Origin: Leptidea sinapis
Taxonomy: Eukaryota; Arthropoda; Insecta; Lepidoptera; Pieridae
Assembly: GCF_905404315.1 (NCBI RefSeq)
Contig: NC_066287.1
Location: forward strand, 3,410,001 to 3,474,000
Direction of reading: 5' to 3'
DNA length: 64,000 bases
Of this stretch, positions 19,831 to 32,200 are shown piece by piece; position 1 is the first letter of the stretch; each line of letters begins with the position of its first letter. Under the pieces are notes generated by a model. It saw nothing but the letters and a program-made list of their open reading frames with translations, was not told the origin of the DNA and ran no database searches. The translations under genes and the position numbers were made by a program.

Positions 19831-21416
19831 ATGGGCCGGGTTAAAGCGACAATTAGAAAAAAGGGACGGCATACGGCACAATCTATGAAGAAATCACTAG
19901 AACTAGTAAAAGCTGGAATGAGTATTAGGCAAGCAAGTAAAGAGTGCAATCTTAAATATCCAACGGTAAGATTATATGTGCACAAATACAATGTAAATCC
20001 ACATGTTCGCTTAACACCAAATTACGCATTCAATATGAGTTTTACAACTGAAGTAGAAGTAAAAATAATAGAATATATTAAATATTGCGCTGAAATCTTT
20101 TAATGTTTTAACTACTAAAGATTGTAGACGTGTTGCTTATCAAATGGCGAAAGCCAATAATATCAAAGTACCCGCGTCCTGGATCAAATCGGAAATGTCT
20201 GGATTTGAATTACGTTCTACGTTCATTCAGAAAAAGACACTCGGAAGTTTCTTTAAGGAAACCAGAAGCCTGCAGTTTGGCAAGGGCAAGTGCTTTTAAT
20301 AAACAAAATATTGAATCATTTTTTCCCAATTTAATATCTGTTATGGAGAGACACCCGACATTTGCAGATGGCACTAGGATCTACAACTTAGACGAAACTT
20401 CAACTACCACAGTACAAAGACCGTCTAAGGTATTAGCACCGAAACGTATCCAAAATTGCAAGTGGAGACAGGGGTACCCTTGTCACAACCTGCTGCATTG
20501 TTAGTGCAACCGGACAATCTTTGCCTCCGGCTATGGTTTTCCCCAGAAAAAAGTTTCAACCTCATATATTACATGGAGCGCCATCAGGTACATTAGGTTA
20601 AGCTGCAGCTTCTGGATGGATGAATACCGAGATATTTGTGGATGTAATGAAACACTTCATTAAACATGTGTCAGCTTCAAAAGAAAATCCTGCATTTTTA
20701 ATTATGGATAATCATGAGAGTCATCTTTCGCTTGAGGCACTGGACGTTGCTAAAACTTCAGGAGTCACTGTTTTAACCCTTCATCCACACACCACTTCAA
20801 AACTCCAACCAAATGACGTTTGATTGAACGGTCCATTTAAGTCATACTACAATGCAGCAGTAGATTGATGGCTATTAAGAAATCCGGGACAATGTTTAAC
20901 CATTTACAATATTGCAGAATGTGTGGGCATCGCATATATGAAGGCGATGACTCCGATAAACATAAGCAACTCATTTAGGAAACCTGGTATATTCCCATTT
21001 GATCAATTTATATTCACAGAGGTTGACTTTATGCCTAGCACGGTGTTCGTCACCGTACAGCTCGCATACCTTAGAAGACATTGAAAACCGACAGGGTGAA
21101 AAATCTGCTTCACCATCTCTTCTCAATAATGTTGATCCGGAACTCAACGACTCAAACGAAGACAAAGAAAAGACAATATCACGCGTCCAGGAATTGTCCC
21201 ACCCGAAGCGCCATCTCCATCTATTTGAGAATAACAATCCGCGACGTGATTCTCCCGACGGCCCAGATTCCCTTAAGCAATTAAACAGTGATCGTCAAAA
21301 TGTTGGTAATCCAATCCGCGACGTGATTGTCCCGACGGCCCAAATTCCCTTAAGCAATTAAACAGTGATCGTCAAAATGTTGGTAATCAGCCAGATTCAT
21401 CCAATAGCCGAGATTA
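19831..21416 (+). pseudogene. pogo/Tigger-type transposase pseudogene
   Basis: It starts MGRVKATIRKKGRHTAQSMK, followed by a helix-turn-helix (SIRQASKECNLKYPTVRLYV) of the psq/CENP-B type. After a frameshift near 20100 the frame continues (20130-20504) through YNLDETSTTTVQRPSK, with the first catalytic Asp. After another break, LIMDNHESHLSLEALDVA (about 20700) gives the second Asp, and TTSKLQPNDV ends at a TGA where a Gly codon is expected before the still readable LNGPFK. The tail (20999-21361) carries a 77-bp tandem duplication. At least two frameshifts and three stops make it inactive. Confidence 0.85.
21235..21388 (+). repeat. 77-bp tandem duplication in the transposase tail
   Basis: Units 21235-21311 and 21312-21388, both starting caatccgcgacgtgatt and ending tgttggtaatc, differ at only two positions seen. 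77 is not a multiple of three, so the duplication shifts the frame. Confidence 0.88.
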
Positions 21417-21839
21417 AGAATGTTGACGCTTTTAGACTGATTTTATACCAATGTTCAAAATTAAGGTTCCTAATATAGTTAATAAATTTATAGTTTTAGT
21501 TATAAGTTCAAAACAATAAATAATTTATTTTGTAACTTTTTCTGTAATTATTTTTTTATCATTTTATACCTTTTAATTATGTACTACTATGAATAACTGT
21601 AGCACACCCCCTGGTTAATAGTGTACTAAGACGTGGACACAATTAGCCAATTACCATTTAAAAAAAAAAACATTTTACTGCTAATCTATAGAGATATTTA
21701 ACCATTTGAGAATTGATATATGTAATCATTGAATCTATGCATTGCTCTTCGCAGATAACGTCGAGTTTAGAATGAACAATTGTGAATAATATAGTATTTA
21801 AAATTGGGTGGTTAACTGTTGAACTACTCACCCTACTTT

Positions 21840-23130
21840 AGAGGTGAAATATAAAAATACTTATTTGGTTTGTCAATTTCATCACGTCTCTCTCTTGCTA
21901 CCAACTGGCGCCAATCCTCTTTCATTATTCTCATGTACGGGAAAGCTGAAAAATATTAGCTTTAACATTTTTGCGATGTAAATAGTTATCGATTATCAAT
22001 CACTAGGTAATCATACTTCCGTGATAACGTGTAAATAGCACTAGTATGTAATTCTTCACATTAATGTTAGCCGTTTACATTACACAAAATATAATATTGC
22101 CAATCATATAATTATATATTATACTTTTTAGTGCATATTATATCTATTATTTTGGAATAGTGTTTTTAAAGTCGTTTGGTTTTTTGTTAATTTTTATATT
22201 ATTTTAGATTTCTAGTGAATTTGAACTACACTAACTAATAATTTGTCTAAATTTGTGTAGAACTGAAAAATGAACGTAAGCGCATTGCAATATTATTACA
22301 AACTGTTAGAAATTCTGCCACAGATAGCACCCTTACTGTAAGTCGTTAAGGAGTTCCATTGATCATCACACTTTACTAAGACTATTACTTGACCATAACG
22401 TTACGGTAGGTGACTCAAATATTCAGATAGCATAAAAAGCATTCAGCCTAGTATCGTTAATTGAGAACCTCCTCCTTTTTTGAAGTCGGTTAAAAAGAGC
22501 GACTCTATTGTTTTCATTTCTGACTGTGTCCTTTCATCTGTTCCATTCTAATTAGCGGGTCTTGTCTGCGGACTTGTTAATAATTGTACCATATTTAATA
22601 AAAAAATATTCGTTTTTAATTAAATTACTTACGCTTTATGCATATCAATCTTATGTAAAAAAATAACCTTATCGTTAATGTATTATTTAAGCACATTTTA
22701 TAGCACACTTAGGCTTGTTGTTTGACTTACAGTTGACACACGACTAAGGAGAAAAGTGTGCTTACATTATCTTTAAGCACACTTTTGCAGTCCCGTTATC
22801 AGATTGCGAATGATATGTCCATACTCCATACGATCGTCATTGATCCATGGTCATGCAAGAAGCAAAAAAAATACCAAGCCATAAAATCATATTAAAAAAA
22901 AAACAGTGTTAGTCTAGCATCCATGGTCGCGTATTAAATTAAAAAAAATGAGTGGTCGTGTCAGGTGGTTGCATAGGGCGAGTGTTTTTGAAGAAATTAA
23001 TTGATTTCGTCTAATTAAATTAATGAGAATCATTGTGATACCGACGCGAATGTGAAGTGAGCCATGTTAAGTTATATTGTGCACACTTTGCATAAAGTGA
23101 CTTTAAAATAGGGGGTGTAACGCAAAACAA
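21840..23130. other. Region upstream of the PIP5K start codon
   Basis: Mostly AT-rich DNA. It contains a family D end fragment (gagaacctcctccttttttg...gaagtcggtt, 22462-22495) and a block with repeated gtgtgcttac/agcacac motifs (22690-22830), whose second half recurs near 60340-60410. Promoter elements for PIP5K may lie here, but none is distinctive. Confidence 0.45.
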
Positions 23131-23132
23131 AA

Positions 23133-23229
23133 ATGGCTTCGGGAGATACGGATCACATAGAAATAATGGATATATCAGTAATAAGGAAGTCTGATATAGG
23201 AACTGGGCCTTCAGGCTCAGAAGATGAAG
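23133..23229 (+). CDS. PIP5K: PIP5K exon with start codon
   Basis: ATG at 23133 after gcaaaacaaaa. It encodes MASGDTDHIEIMDISVIRK... to SEDE plus one base of the next codon; donor GTACGT. An acidic, Ser-rich N-terminus is normal for this family and poorly conserved. The phase (1) matches the next exon. Confidence 0.8.
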
Positions 23230-26200
23230 GTACGTAACATGTACAATTTTATTCTGTCGATAAAACGCTCAAGAGCTCATATTATAATCTCTACGACCCA
23301 CTTAAACATGTCTAAATTTCTGATTTTTTTATATTTTCAGATCGAGATAGACTCTCAATTAGTGAAAAGAATGTGCCGTACGACGTGAGTAAAACATTTT
23401 GTCTTTTTTTTGTAGTTTCATTCACATTTTCGCTAAGAGAAAGTGCCATTAGCCTATTAAAATATGCAAGAATGATTGCAACACAAATTTATACTTTTGT
23501 TTTGACTTAAATGTGTATTGTTTACATTTATTTAAGATTATTTAGGTTTTTTTTAATATATTTTAACTGTGTTTTGTGCTTTAATGTTCCTTATATTTTA
23601 CATAACAGCCTACTTCAACCTTGTTTTTCTGAAAATACTTTATCTTCTTTGTCTCTTCAGCTATTATAATATTACAGATACTAGAATAAGTGATTGTTGG
23701 GCCAAGACAATTAATGTAGCTCCATGGATAACTTATAATTTCTGCAAAATATCCAATGTCCATAAAACACATGAGGTTATATTGCTTATGATGAATTTTT
23801 ATATCTGACTTTATTTGCCAGAAAACACGCAAAAAGTGCCCATATGCCATTTTCTTTTATGGTAGCTTGCCATCTTGTACATAGAGAAATGATCATGTTT
23901 ATGCAAAGTAAAGGCTACATTGTGGTGTATTCATTAACACCTCCCAGTTAAACTCATTCTGCTTTATTAATAAACACAATGTAAAGTTACTCCCGAGTTT
24001 AAAATTACTCCTCCCTGTCATGTAATTCTGTAGTGACAAAGGTAAGATATGAACAAAAAGTTTTAAATTTAGAATAACTTCATTCTAAATTTATCTATTA
24101 ATAACACAGATTGTGTGTGTCCCAATCTTCCAATCCCACCATATACACCGCATCTCACACATACCATAAAATTCAGCCAAAACATGAAAGATTTCAGGCC
24201 CTGCATATGTTATGTGCTCCAAACTAAGTCCGTGAATGCATGGACATGCAATTTTTCCGTCTTAGCAATATCATTAGGTGTATATTTCCATGTGTTTAAA
24301 CTAGTATTCCTAACATTAACAGTCATTAGTGACTTGATATTAGTGACTGATGATTATTTGTTCTACCTGAAAGGGTTTTCCAAATATATCACCAATTTCT
24401 TTTGGTTTCTGTAGGGTGGCACAGAATTTACCCTGTAGCTTTTTGTTGCTTGCCAAAATTTGATGAAATTTTTATTTTGTTTATTATTATTTATGCATTT
24501 TTATATTCTGATTTTCCTGACACCATTTTAGTTTGTTCTACTGTTAAGCATATTAATAAATAATTTACCAGCAGCTACCCAATTTTTAAAATTTACTTAA
24601 TTCACTTAATGGTGAAATTTCCCGAACCTGATATTTCCAACCAGTGATATTCTTCATCCCCACCTCATAATGGTCGCACGATTTGTCATAATATTTGTCT
24701 ATTAAAAATAAATGTTTTGTACATTCAACTTTATCACAGATCTTTCATCGACTAGAATATTTCAATTTAATTAAATTATCACCACATTGCTTACCATAAA
24801 CATTAATTTGTTTGAGGTCTCTACCTACATTACACCTTACACTGAATAACTTCAATATCACACTGTACTATGAAGCATTAATATTTTATTTGATATTCAA
24901 ATAAATAGTTTTATTTCAGATCAGTCTGTGTAAACTATAGTTACAATCTGTTAGTGTTCCATTAATGTTAGTATTTTAAAATTTTCAATGGTGTCAGGTT
25001 TCATGCAAGACCAAGACTAAAACTAACCAAAAATAACAATTGGTCAGCTTTTAATGAAGGTCTAGATTAGCTATATATTATATAAAATTCATGTGTCGCA
25101 ATGATAGTTGCTGTACTCCTCTAAAACGGCTTGAATGATTTTAATAAATTTTATAGGTATGTATATTTGGTAGTTCTTATATTTAGAGAATCGGTTGTAA
25201 TTAATTTTTATAAACCAATTTATATGATAATACAATGTTTGCCGGATCAGCTTATATAAATATAAAAACCCACTATATGATACATTATCACTGATGAATG
25301 TGTGGGAATGGCCTCTGTTACTCAACATAGTGATAAATGAACATTATAACACAGAAATATACTTAACTTAAAACCTTTGTATCATTGTAAGTAATTAATA
25401 TATTTAATTGTTGTATGTTTTATTTATTTAAAGAATTGGTAACAAGACCATCAGCACATACTAGAATACAGTAAAAGAAGAATAATTACATAATTTTTCA
25501 GTTTACTTGATTACAAAAAAAAAATCCTCATTAAGGTTTATGCGCAAAAAATCCTTGATGTTGGTTACACCTCCATTTTATGTAGGAAAGAGACTTTGAA
25601 TATATTTTATAATCAAATATTATTTATTTTTTAATCAACTTTAAAAAAGAAGGATGTTCTCAATTCAACTGTATTTTTATTTATGTTTGTTACAACAGAA
25701 CTTTTGACGGGTTGGACCAATTTTGATGATTCTTTTATTATTTGAAAGCTGGTGCTTCCCGTTGTTCCATTCCTATCAGTCATCATTGGTCATAATTTTA
25801 TCCAGTTCTGACAATGGCATCCATGATGAGAAAACCATCTTCTTCATCTTGAGGTGCCATGTCCTACCGGAGGTCGGCTATCATTAGTGCTATTTTTTTT
25901 ATTGACACAGCAGCTCGGAACAGGTTGGTAAGGTTGAACCATGTCCGTAGATTCTTAAGCCACGAAGTACGCCTTCTTTCGGGAGGACGCTTTCCCTGGA
26001 TTTTCTCTTGCATGATGAGTTGGTACAGGTCGTTTTTATCATTACGCATTATGTTACCAAAGTACTGCAGCTTGCATTTCTTGATGGTATTCAAGATCTC
26101 TACCTTTTTGTTCATCATTTGCAAAACTCTTTCATTTGATATGCTATCCATCCACGATATCTTCAGAATTCTTCTGTACACCCACATTTCAAAGGCCTCT

Positions 26201-29200
26201 TAGCGGTTGCTCTTTTTTTTTTTTATGGAATAGGAGGACAAACGAGGGTACAAGTCACCTGTTGTTAAGTGATCACCGCCGCCCACAATCTCTTGCAACA
26301 CCAGAGGAATCACAGGAGCGTTGCCGGCCTTTAAGGAAGGTGTACGCGCTTTTTTTGAAGGTACCCATGTCGTATCGTCCCGGAAACACCGCACAAGGAA
26401 GCTCATTCCACAGCTTTGTAGTACGTGGAAGAAAGCTCCTGAAAACCGCACTGTGGAGGACCGCCACACATCCAGATGCTGAGGATGATATCCTAACTTG
26501 TGGCGTGTCGTGCGAAGGTGGAATTCGGCGGAAGGAATCCTGTTTCGGGTTAAGGTCCATGATTCCACACCGTACAAAAGAACCGAAAACACATAGCTAT
26601 TTTTGCGACCCGAGGGGCGTGGGTTCGAGTCCCGCCATAAATCGTCCATAAATTTTGATACAAATTACATTTGTGTATTATTTAATCCCAGATATCACTT
26701 AAAAATAACAAACAGTTTACTAGAAAAAAATATGTGTATATATATAAGTAATCTATGTGTTAACTACGCTTCGCTAATTACAATAAGTGATTTACGACAT
26801 ACCTATTAGTGTGAGTTTTACCTAGTGTTCTAAGCAGTGAGTGAATACATAGAAAGTACAGTTTTCCTTTAAATAAAACACTTTTAAATGATTATAACGC
26901 GTGTAATTGTAACTGGCGTATAAATTCTGGAAAGGTCTTGAAACGTGGGGTTAGCTAAACTAAAAATAAAAATGTAAAGGAGACATTTCTTTTTGTTCGA
27001 CGTTTAGGCCCACCTCCAAATGTAGTGTATAGTATTGAAACATATATTGATTTATTCCTTATAATCTCTAGATTACAACGGTATATTAAGTTAGGAATGG
27101 TCTAACCGGAGTACTGAGAAATACGACAAAATGTGAACGTCAAAATAACCGAAAAATCATATAGAAATATTAGTGATAAGCAATTACGTAATATCTTGAC
27201 ATAAAACAGAAATGGCCATAATTAAGTAGGGGTGTAAGTAGTACTATCTGATATCAAAATAAACAGAGACTGCACGAAAAGTAAGGATAAAACTGATAAA
27301 AGATGGTTTACAATGATGCACAGAACAAAAATGTTCATCACACAAGTATATTAATAGTCCCAGGCGGGTGTACACCGACACCCCAATACTTCAGTTTAGC
27401 AGTCGGGGCAATCACCATAATCACTATAACAGAAAGCTTGCCAAAAATACTTAAATAATTATAATTTCAAAATCATGTCTTTATAAAATAAGTATTTCAT
27501 ATAACTATTGAGGTAAGGTTTTGTACACTGTTCATCATAGGAAAAAAAACATATTGTTTATATAGTATAAATATTTATTAGTCAAATAGTTATTATCATG
27601 TTTTATATTTAGAATCTTATCCAGCAACGATGCAGGTGGCTCAATCTCATCTTGATGCCCTGCCCTAAATACCACCCAACAGACATTTCATGTTCACAGC
27701 AACCAACAGAATGTCTACCCACCAAACCATTGCAACAGTATCAGGCAAGAGCAGCTCTAGTATTAAAAATCGATGGGTCAACCAGTAGATAAGTTTTTCT
27801 ACTTGTGTGCCTTGAATATATCCTACCCCGTAGAAGGTCTTTATTTTGAACAAAATTTTGTGTTCTCCGGAGGCCCAGTTCAAGTCTCCAGGCATCTCAG
27901 AAACTAATTATCGTTTTCGCACATTACGATGAAATCGTACTGCACAATTTACACAACGACTCTCTGGAGTACAGTATGCTGTAAATGCGATATTAAAATC
28001 TATGAAATAAACTAAATAATTATCATAATGCAAAATAAACTTTCACGTAACTCGAAAGAAACGAAAAGTACGGAATTCCGTTTCGACAACATAAAAATCA
28101 AAATGACAGATTTGAACTGTAATTTTACAGTTACTTATAGACTTTGTCTATGTTACTTTATTCCATTGCACGCTAATATTAAACTATGTACTTAATGCTA
28201 AATTAGTTTAATCTCTAAAACAATTATTGAAATGAGGTTCATGGATCCAATAGATATTTGTTACTTTTCAAAAGCCGACAATCACTGTTACCACCACGGT
28301 TTGCAGTAATATTTTTATTTTCTCACATGAATGTTACAAATGTTTCATTGTACGCATTTTATTGCCACAACTGTATGCAGGAAATGTATCAAGTGTTTGC
28401 CTTTTTATTATAAACTGGCTGACCCGGCAAACGTTGTTTTGCCATATAAAGTATAATTCACGCGATAGTTTTATAAGTAATAAAATATTGCCTATATTAT
28501 AGCCTGTACATCATTTTGTTCTATTGTCAATAGTTTTTGCAGCGCACGCAAAAATAGGTTTTCGATTTTACACCTTGTGTTACAAAATAGCAATTTTATT
28601 ACGGATCCCTAATTTTGAAAAAAAAAACACCGCCTATAGCCTTCCTCGATAAATGGACTACCCAACACTGAAAGAATCATTCAAATCGGACCAGTAATAC
28701 CAGAGATTAGCGCGTTCAAACAAACAAACACTTTATAATATTAGTATAGATTCATGAACCCGGTTAGATTTTACAATTAAATACGGCCTGTTGACAATAA
28801 TAAATTAATTACAATTTTACTAGCATAATACGATTAATAAACATCACCATATCCAGTGGGCCCAAAAAAAAATGTCTCCTTTCACGCAAAAATCTAATAT
28901 AAAAACATAGTTACAATTACACACGTTTTAATCCTTTAAAAGTGTTTTATTTAAATGTGTAACACTAGCGTTAATCAAAGAAAATACTAGGTAGTTACCT
29001 GTTGGTCTTTTGTGCATCGAGTGTTCGGCAAAAACTTAGTCAAATAGTATATGAAATTATATTAGAGAGAAGTTTGTTGTAATTTGCAGATATATCGTTC
29101 TACCCTCTATATCACTCTATTCCGTAAGGGTCGATCTACCCACGATGCTGTTAACCGGATTGTTAGTACAGCAAAACAAGCAATCTCTGGCTCTAGGTGG

Positions 29201-32200
29201 AAAGGAGGGACTTGGAAATACTGTCTTGTTGGCCACCTTAGACATCAAAAATGTATTTAATTCAGCCCGCTGGGAGGTCATCATGAACCGTCTCGCTGAA
29301 TTGAATGTTCCGATGTATCTACAAAGAATCGTTCCGAACCCTCTATTCCTGATGTGCCTAGATCATTTATACATCCAGATAGACTGTGACAGGTGTGAAA
29401 ACGTCGAAAAAAATTAAGATTGGCTGTTTACCTCTATTTTGAGCAATGCACACTATCACAAAGTGACATACAAATCGCGAGTGTAAGGCGTAGCTTGTCA
29501 CGCACACTAAAGTGATAAAGCTGGCCTGTTTTCATCGGTTGTCTAGCAGCAAGAGGCTCTATCTAAACGTATAAATTATCTGAGCTGATAAGGTTGACTG
29601 TTTACCTCTATTTTGAGTAATGCACGCAGACTAACATAAAGTGATATACAAATCGCGAGTGTAAGGCGTAGCTTGTCACGCACACTAAAGTAATAACTCT
29701 GGACTGTTTTATTGGTTATCTAGCAGCAAGAGGCTCTATCTAGACGAATAAATTATCTAAGCTGTTATGTTACAAGTTTTTAAGTTCGAGCGCTCGTCAC
29801 TCGATATCGTCCCGCTGCTCTACAATTCAAACAACGCACTGAGAAAAGCCTCAGAAGCCAGAACCTCGGCAGGGCTTTTTCTCTTATCTATATAGACAAA
29901 TTGAATTAATTGCATGGAAGGGCCTCTGTCTGTAACTTTAGCAGACACCCTCTTTATACGCTTAAAATTGGCTTCGTGTATTTGTATCTAGCTATGTAGT
30001 TATGTATATGACGAATCATTGAAAGAGATGAACGCTCTTGTGATTCCTCTGGTGTTGCAAGAGAATGTGGGCGGCGGTGATCACTTAACACCAGGTGACC
30101 CGAACGCTCGTTTGTCCTCCTATTCCATAAAAAAAAAGAGATGTTCACTCACTCTGAATACGTACGCTTTATTTGACAACTAGCTGACCTGGCAAACGTT
30201 GTTTTGCCATTTAAATATATTTAAACCTTCCTTGAGCTTCAACGAATCTATTACAAAAGATTTCATTGAGATCGGTCGAATAGTTTAGGGAACATACAAA
30301 CATACATTCTCTTTTATATATATGAGAGATTATCATGCGTATGACCGACCAATGACAATACCAATATCCCTGACCATCTCGATAAAATAATATCTACAAT
30401 ACAAGAAGAAATCGAATTATTTGCTCGAAAGCTCATTTGATGCTGTTTCTAAGTGCACGATTAAACATAGATAAATATATATTTTAATCTGTAGTCCAGA
30501 CGCTTAAATTGATTTAACCCCTTATTCATAATAGTCTGCTAACTTAAAGCATTGCTAATTCTCACTCTGTCTTCTTCGATTGACCTAAGTCAGAATGCGA
30601 AAAAGCACTCCTTAGCGGCTGTTTAAAGTTAGCGGACCATTATGAATAAGGGGGCTAAAGTATACTTCACATCGCTATTATACCGAATTGAATTTTTTAC
30701 GGAGGACGACAAACTAGCGTACGGGTCACCTAATGTTGAGTGATCACCGCCGCCCAGGAGCCTTACCGGCCTTTTAGAATATACGCGCGTAGTGCTTTTT
30801 TGAAGGTACTCATTTCGTATCGTCCTGGTAACACACACAGTTAGGTTGTACGTAGACGAAATTTCCGCAAAAAACCGCACCGAAGACAAACGGAAAATAT
30901 CCAGATGTTGATGTTGATTTTCTAGTTTGTCTCGTGTTGAGTGAGGGTGGAATTCGGCGGTAGAATTCAGGTGAAACAGCTCCGCGGAAGACTTCCAGTG
31001 ATATTGTGGTAGAAGACATTCATAATTCTCCATATTTAAAAATTATCTTATTTTTGGAAGCGTGTTGTTTTAGTTGTTTTAAAGTATAATTTACTTTACA
31101 ATTCTTTTGAATTTTCATATAACGAGCTGCACTGAACTTAAACTTGCTCAGCTCTAGCACCCTCGTTGGATAATTCTCGGCGAAAGAGCACATTGGTCCA
31201 ATTTGGCAAATAGCCAACGTCGGCAAATGGCCCCAACCTGAAGGCTGTGAATCATGACCGGCCATTATATACGAACAATGACCTTTGTTTGTCGACATTG
31301 GGAGGAAGTTGGTTAAGCTGTCGTCACAACAGCTAAACGTTTTGCACTAAAATGGTGTTTTTTTATTGATGATATAGATTTTGTTGCCTGATTGATGGTG
31401 TAGAACTTTCTATGTTTCTTCCACATCAATAACATCAATAAATAATATCCGGACGACCGAGCCTGGCTCGGGTTTTTAAGAATGAGCTATTATCGTAGCT
31501 GTTTCTCATTAAAACTATTTTTTTCTCAAATTGAAACCTAGCTAGATCGAATTATCGCCCCCGAATACCCTATATACTAAATTTTATGACATTAAATCTA
31601 AAAAAAAGCGTTGCCGAGATTCAGATTATATACTTATATATACAAGAATTGCTCGTTTAAAGATATTATTAACTATATTATTTGTTTCTTTATAAAAGAT
31701 GTCAACAAGGTAATCATTAACCTACAATAATAACTTTAAGACACCGGGGACCATGTCAGAGATGCACGACTACACGTCGACTTTGCGAATTGGCCGTGCC
31801 AAATGGCATTCAGTGACTTCGTGTATACTCAGCCTAATAAAATTATCGGGGATCTTGTACTCTTTGAACTGTTCCATCGCATTTATTATTAAATATGGTT
31901 CTCACCTTCTGGATGTGTGGTTCTACTCCACACTCAAGGAAGTATTGTGTACAACCAAATGTGTGGAATGAACTCTGGAGGCCATACACATTTGGGTTTG
32001 TATGCACAGTTTTACCATAAACTCTTATTTAAGACAGCTGGAGCTACGTGTCGATCGGTGTGTGTGGGACAGTTATCAATACCTACTAGGTCATGTGTGC
32101 GTTACTCCAAACAAACAATTGACCACGACGATTTGATAGCGGTGCTTGGCTTAACACTTGTTCTTCAGAACTCTTCACGGAACTCTACACGGGGTCGGCT

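Larger units (their letters stand above)
19707..21833 (+). mobile_element. Decayed pogo-like DNA transposon
   Basis: The ends form an inverted repeat: GGTGGGTCGTGCACAGTTAA (19707) against GGTGAGTAGTTCAACAGTT (reverse complement of 21831 leftwards). Further subterminal copies of the gttaac motif occur at both ends. The interior is the broken transposase 19831-21416. A TA target duplication could not be fixed, so the outer limits are approximate. Confidence 0.72.

Noticed and set aside
19831..21361. Domesticated pogo transposase
   Set aside because: Frameshifts, an in-frame stop beside the third catalytic Asp and a frame-shifting duplication; terminal repeats are still present, so it is a decayed transposon.
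26136..26651. 171- and 149-codon open frames on opposite strands
   Set aside because: Both run across a nested LINE, an RTE-like relic and a SINE, and mix unrelated frames.
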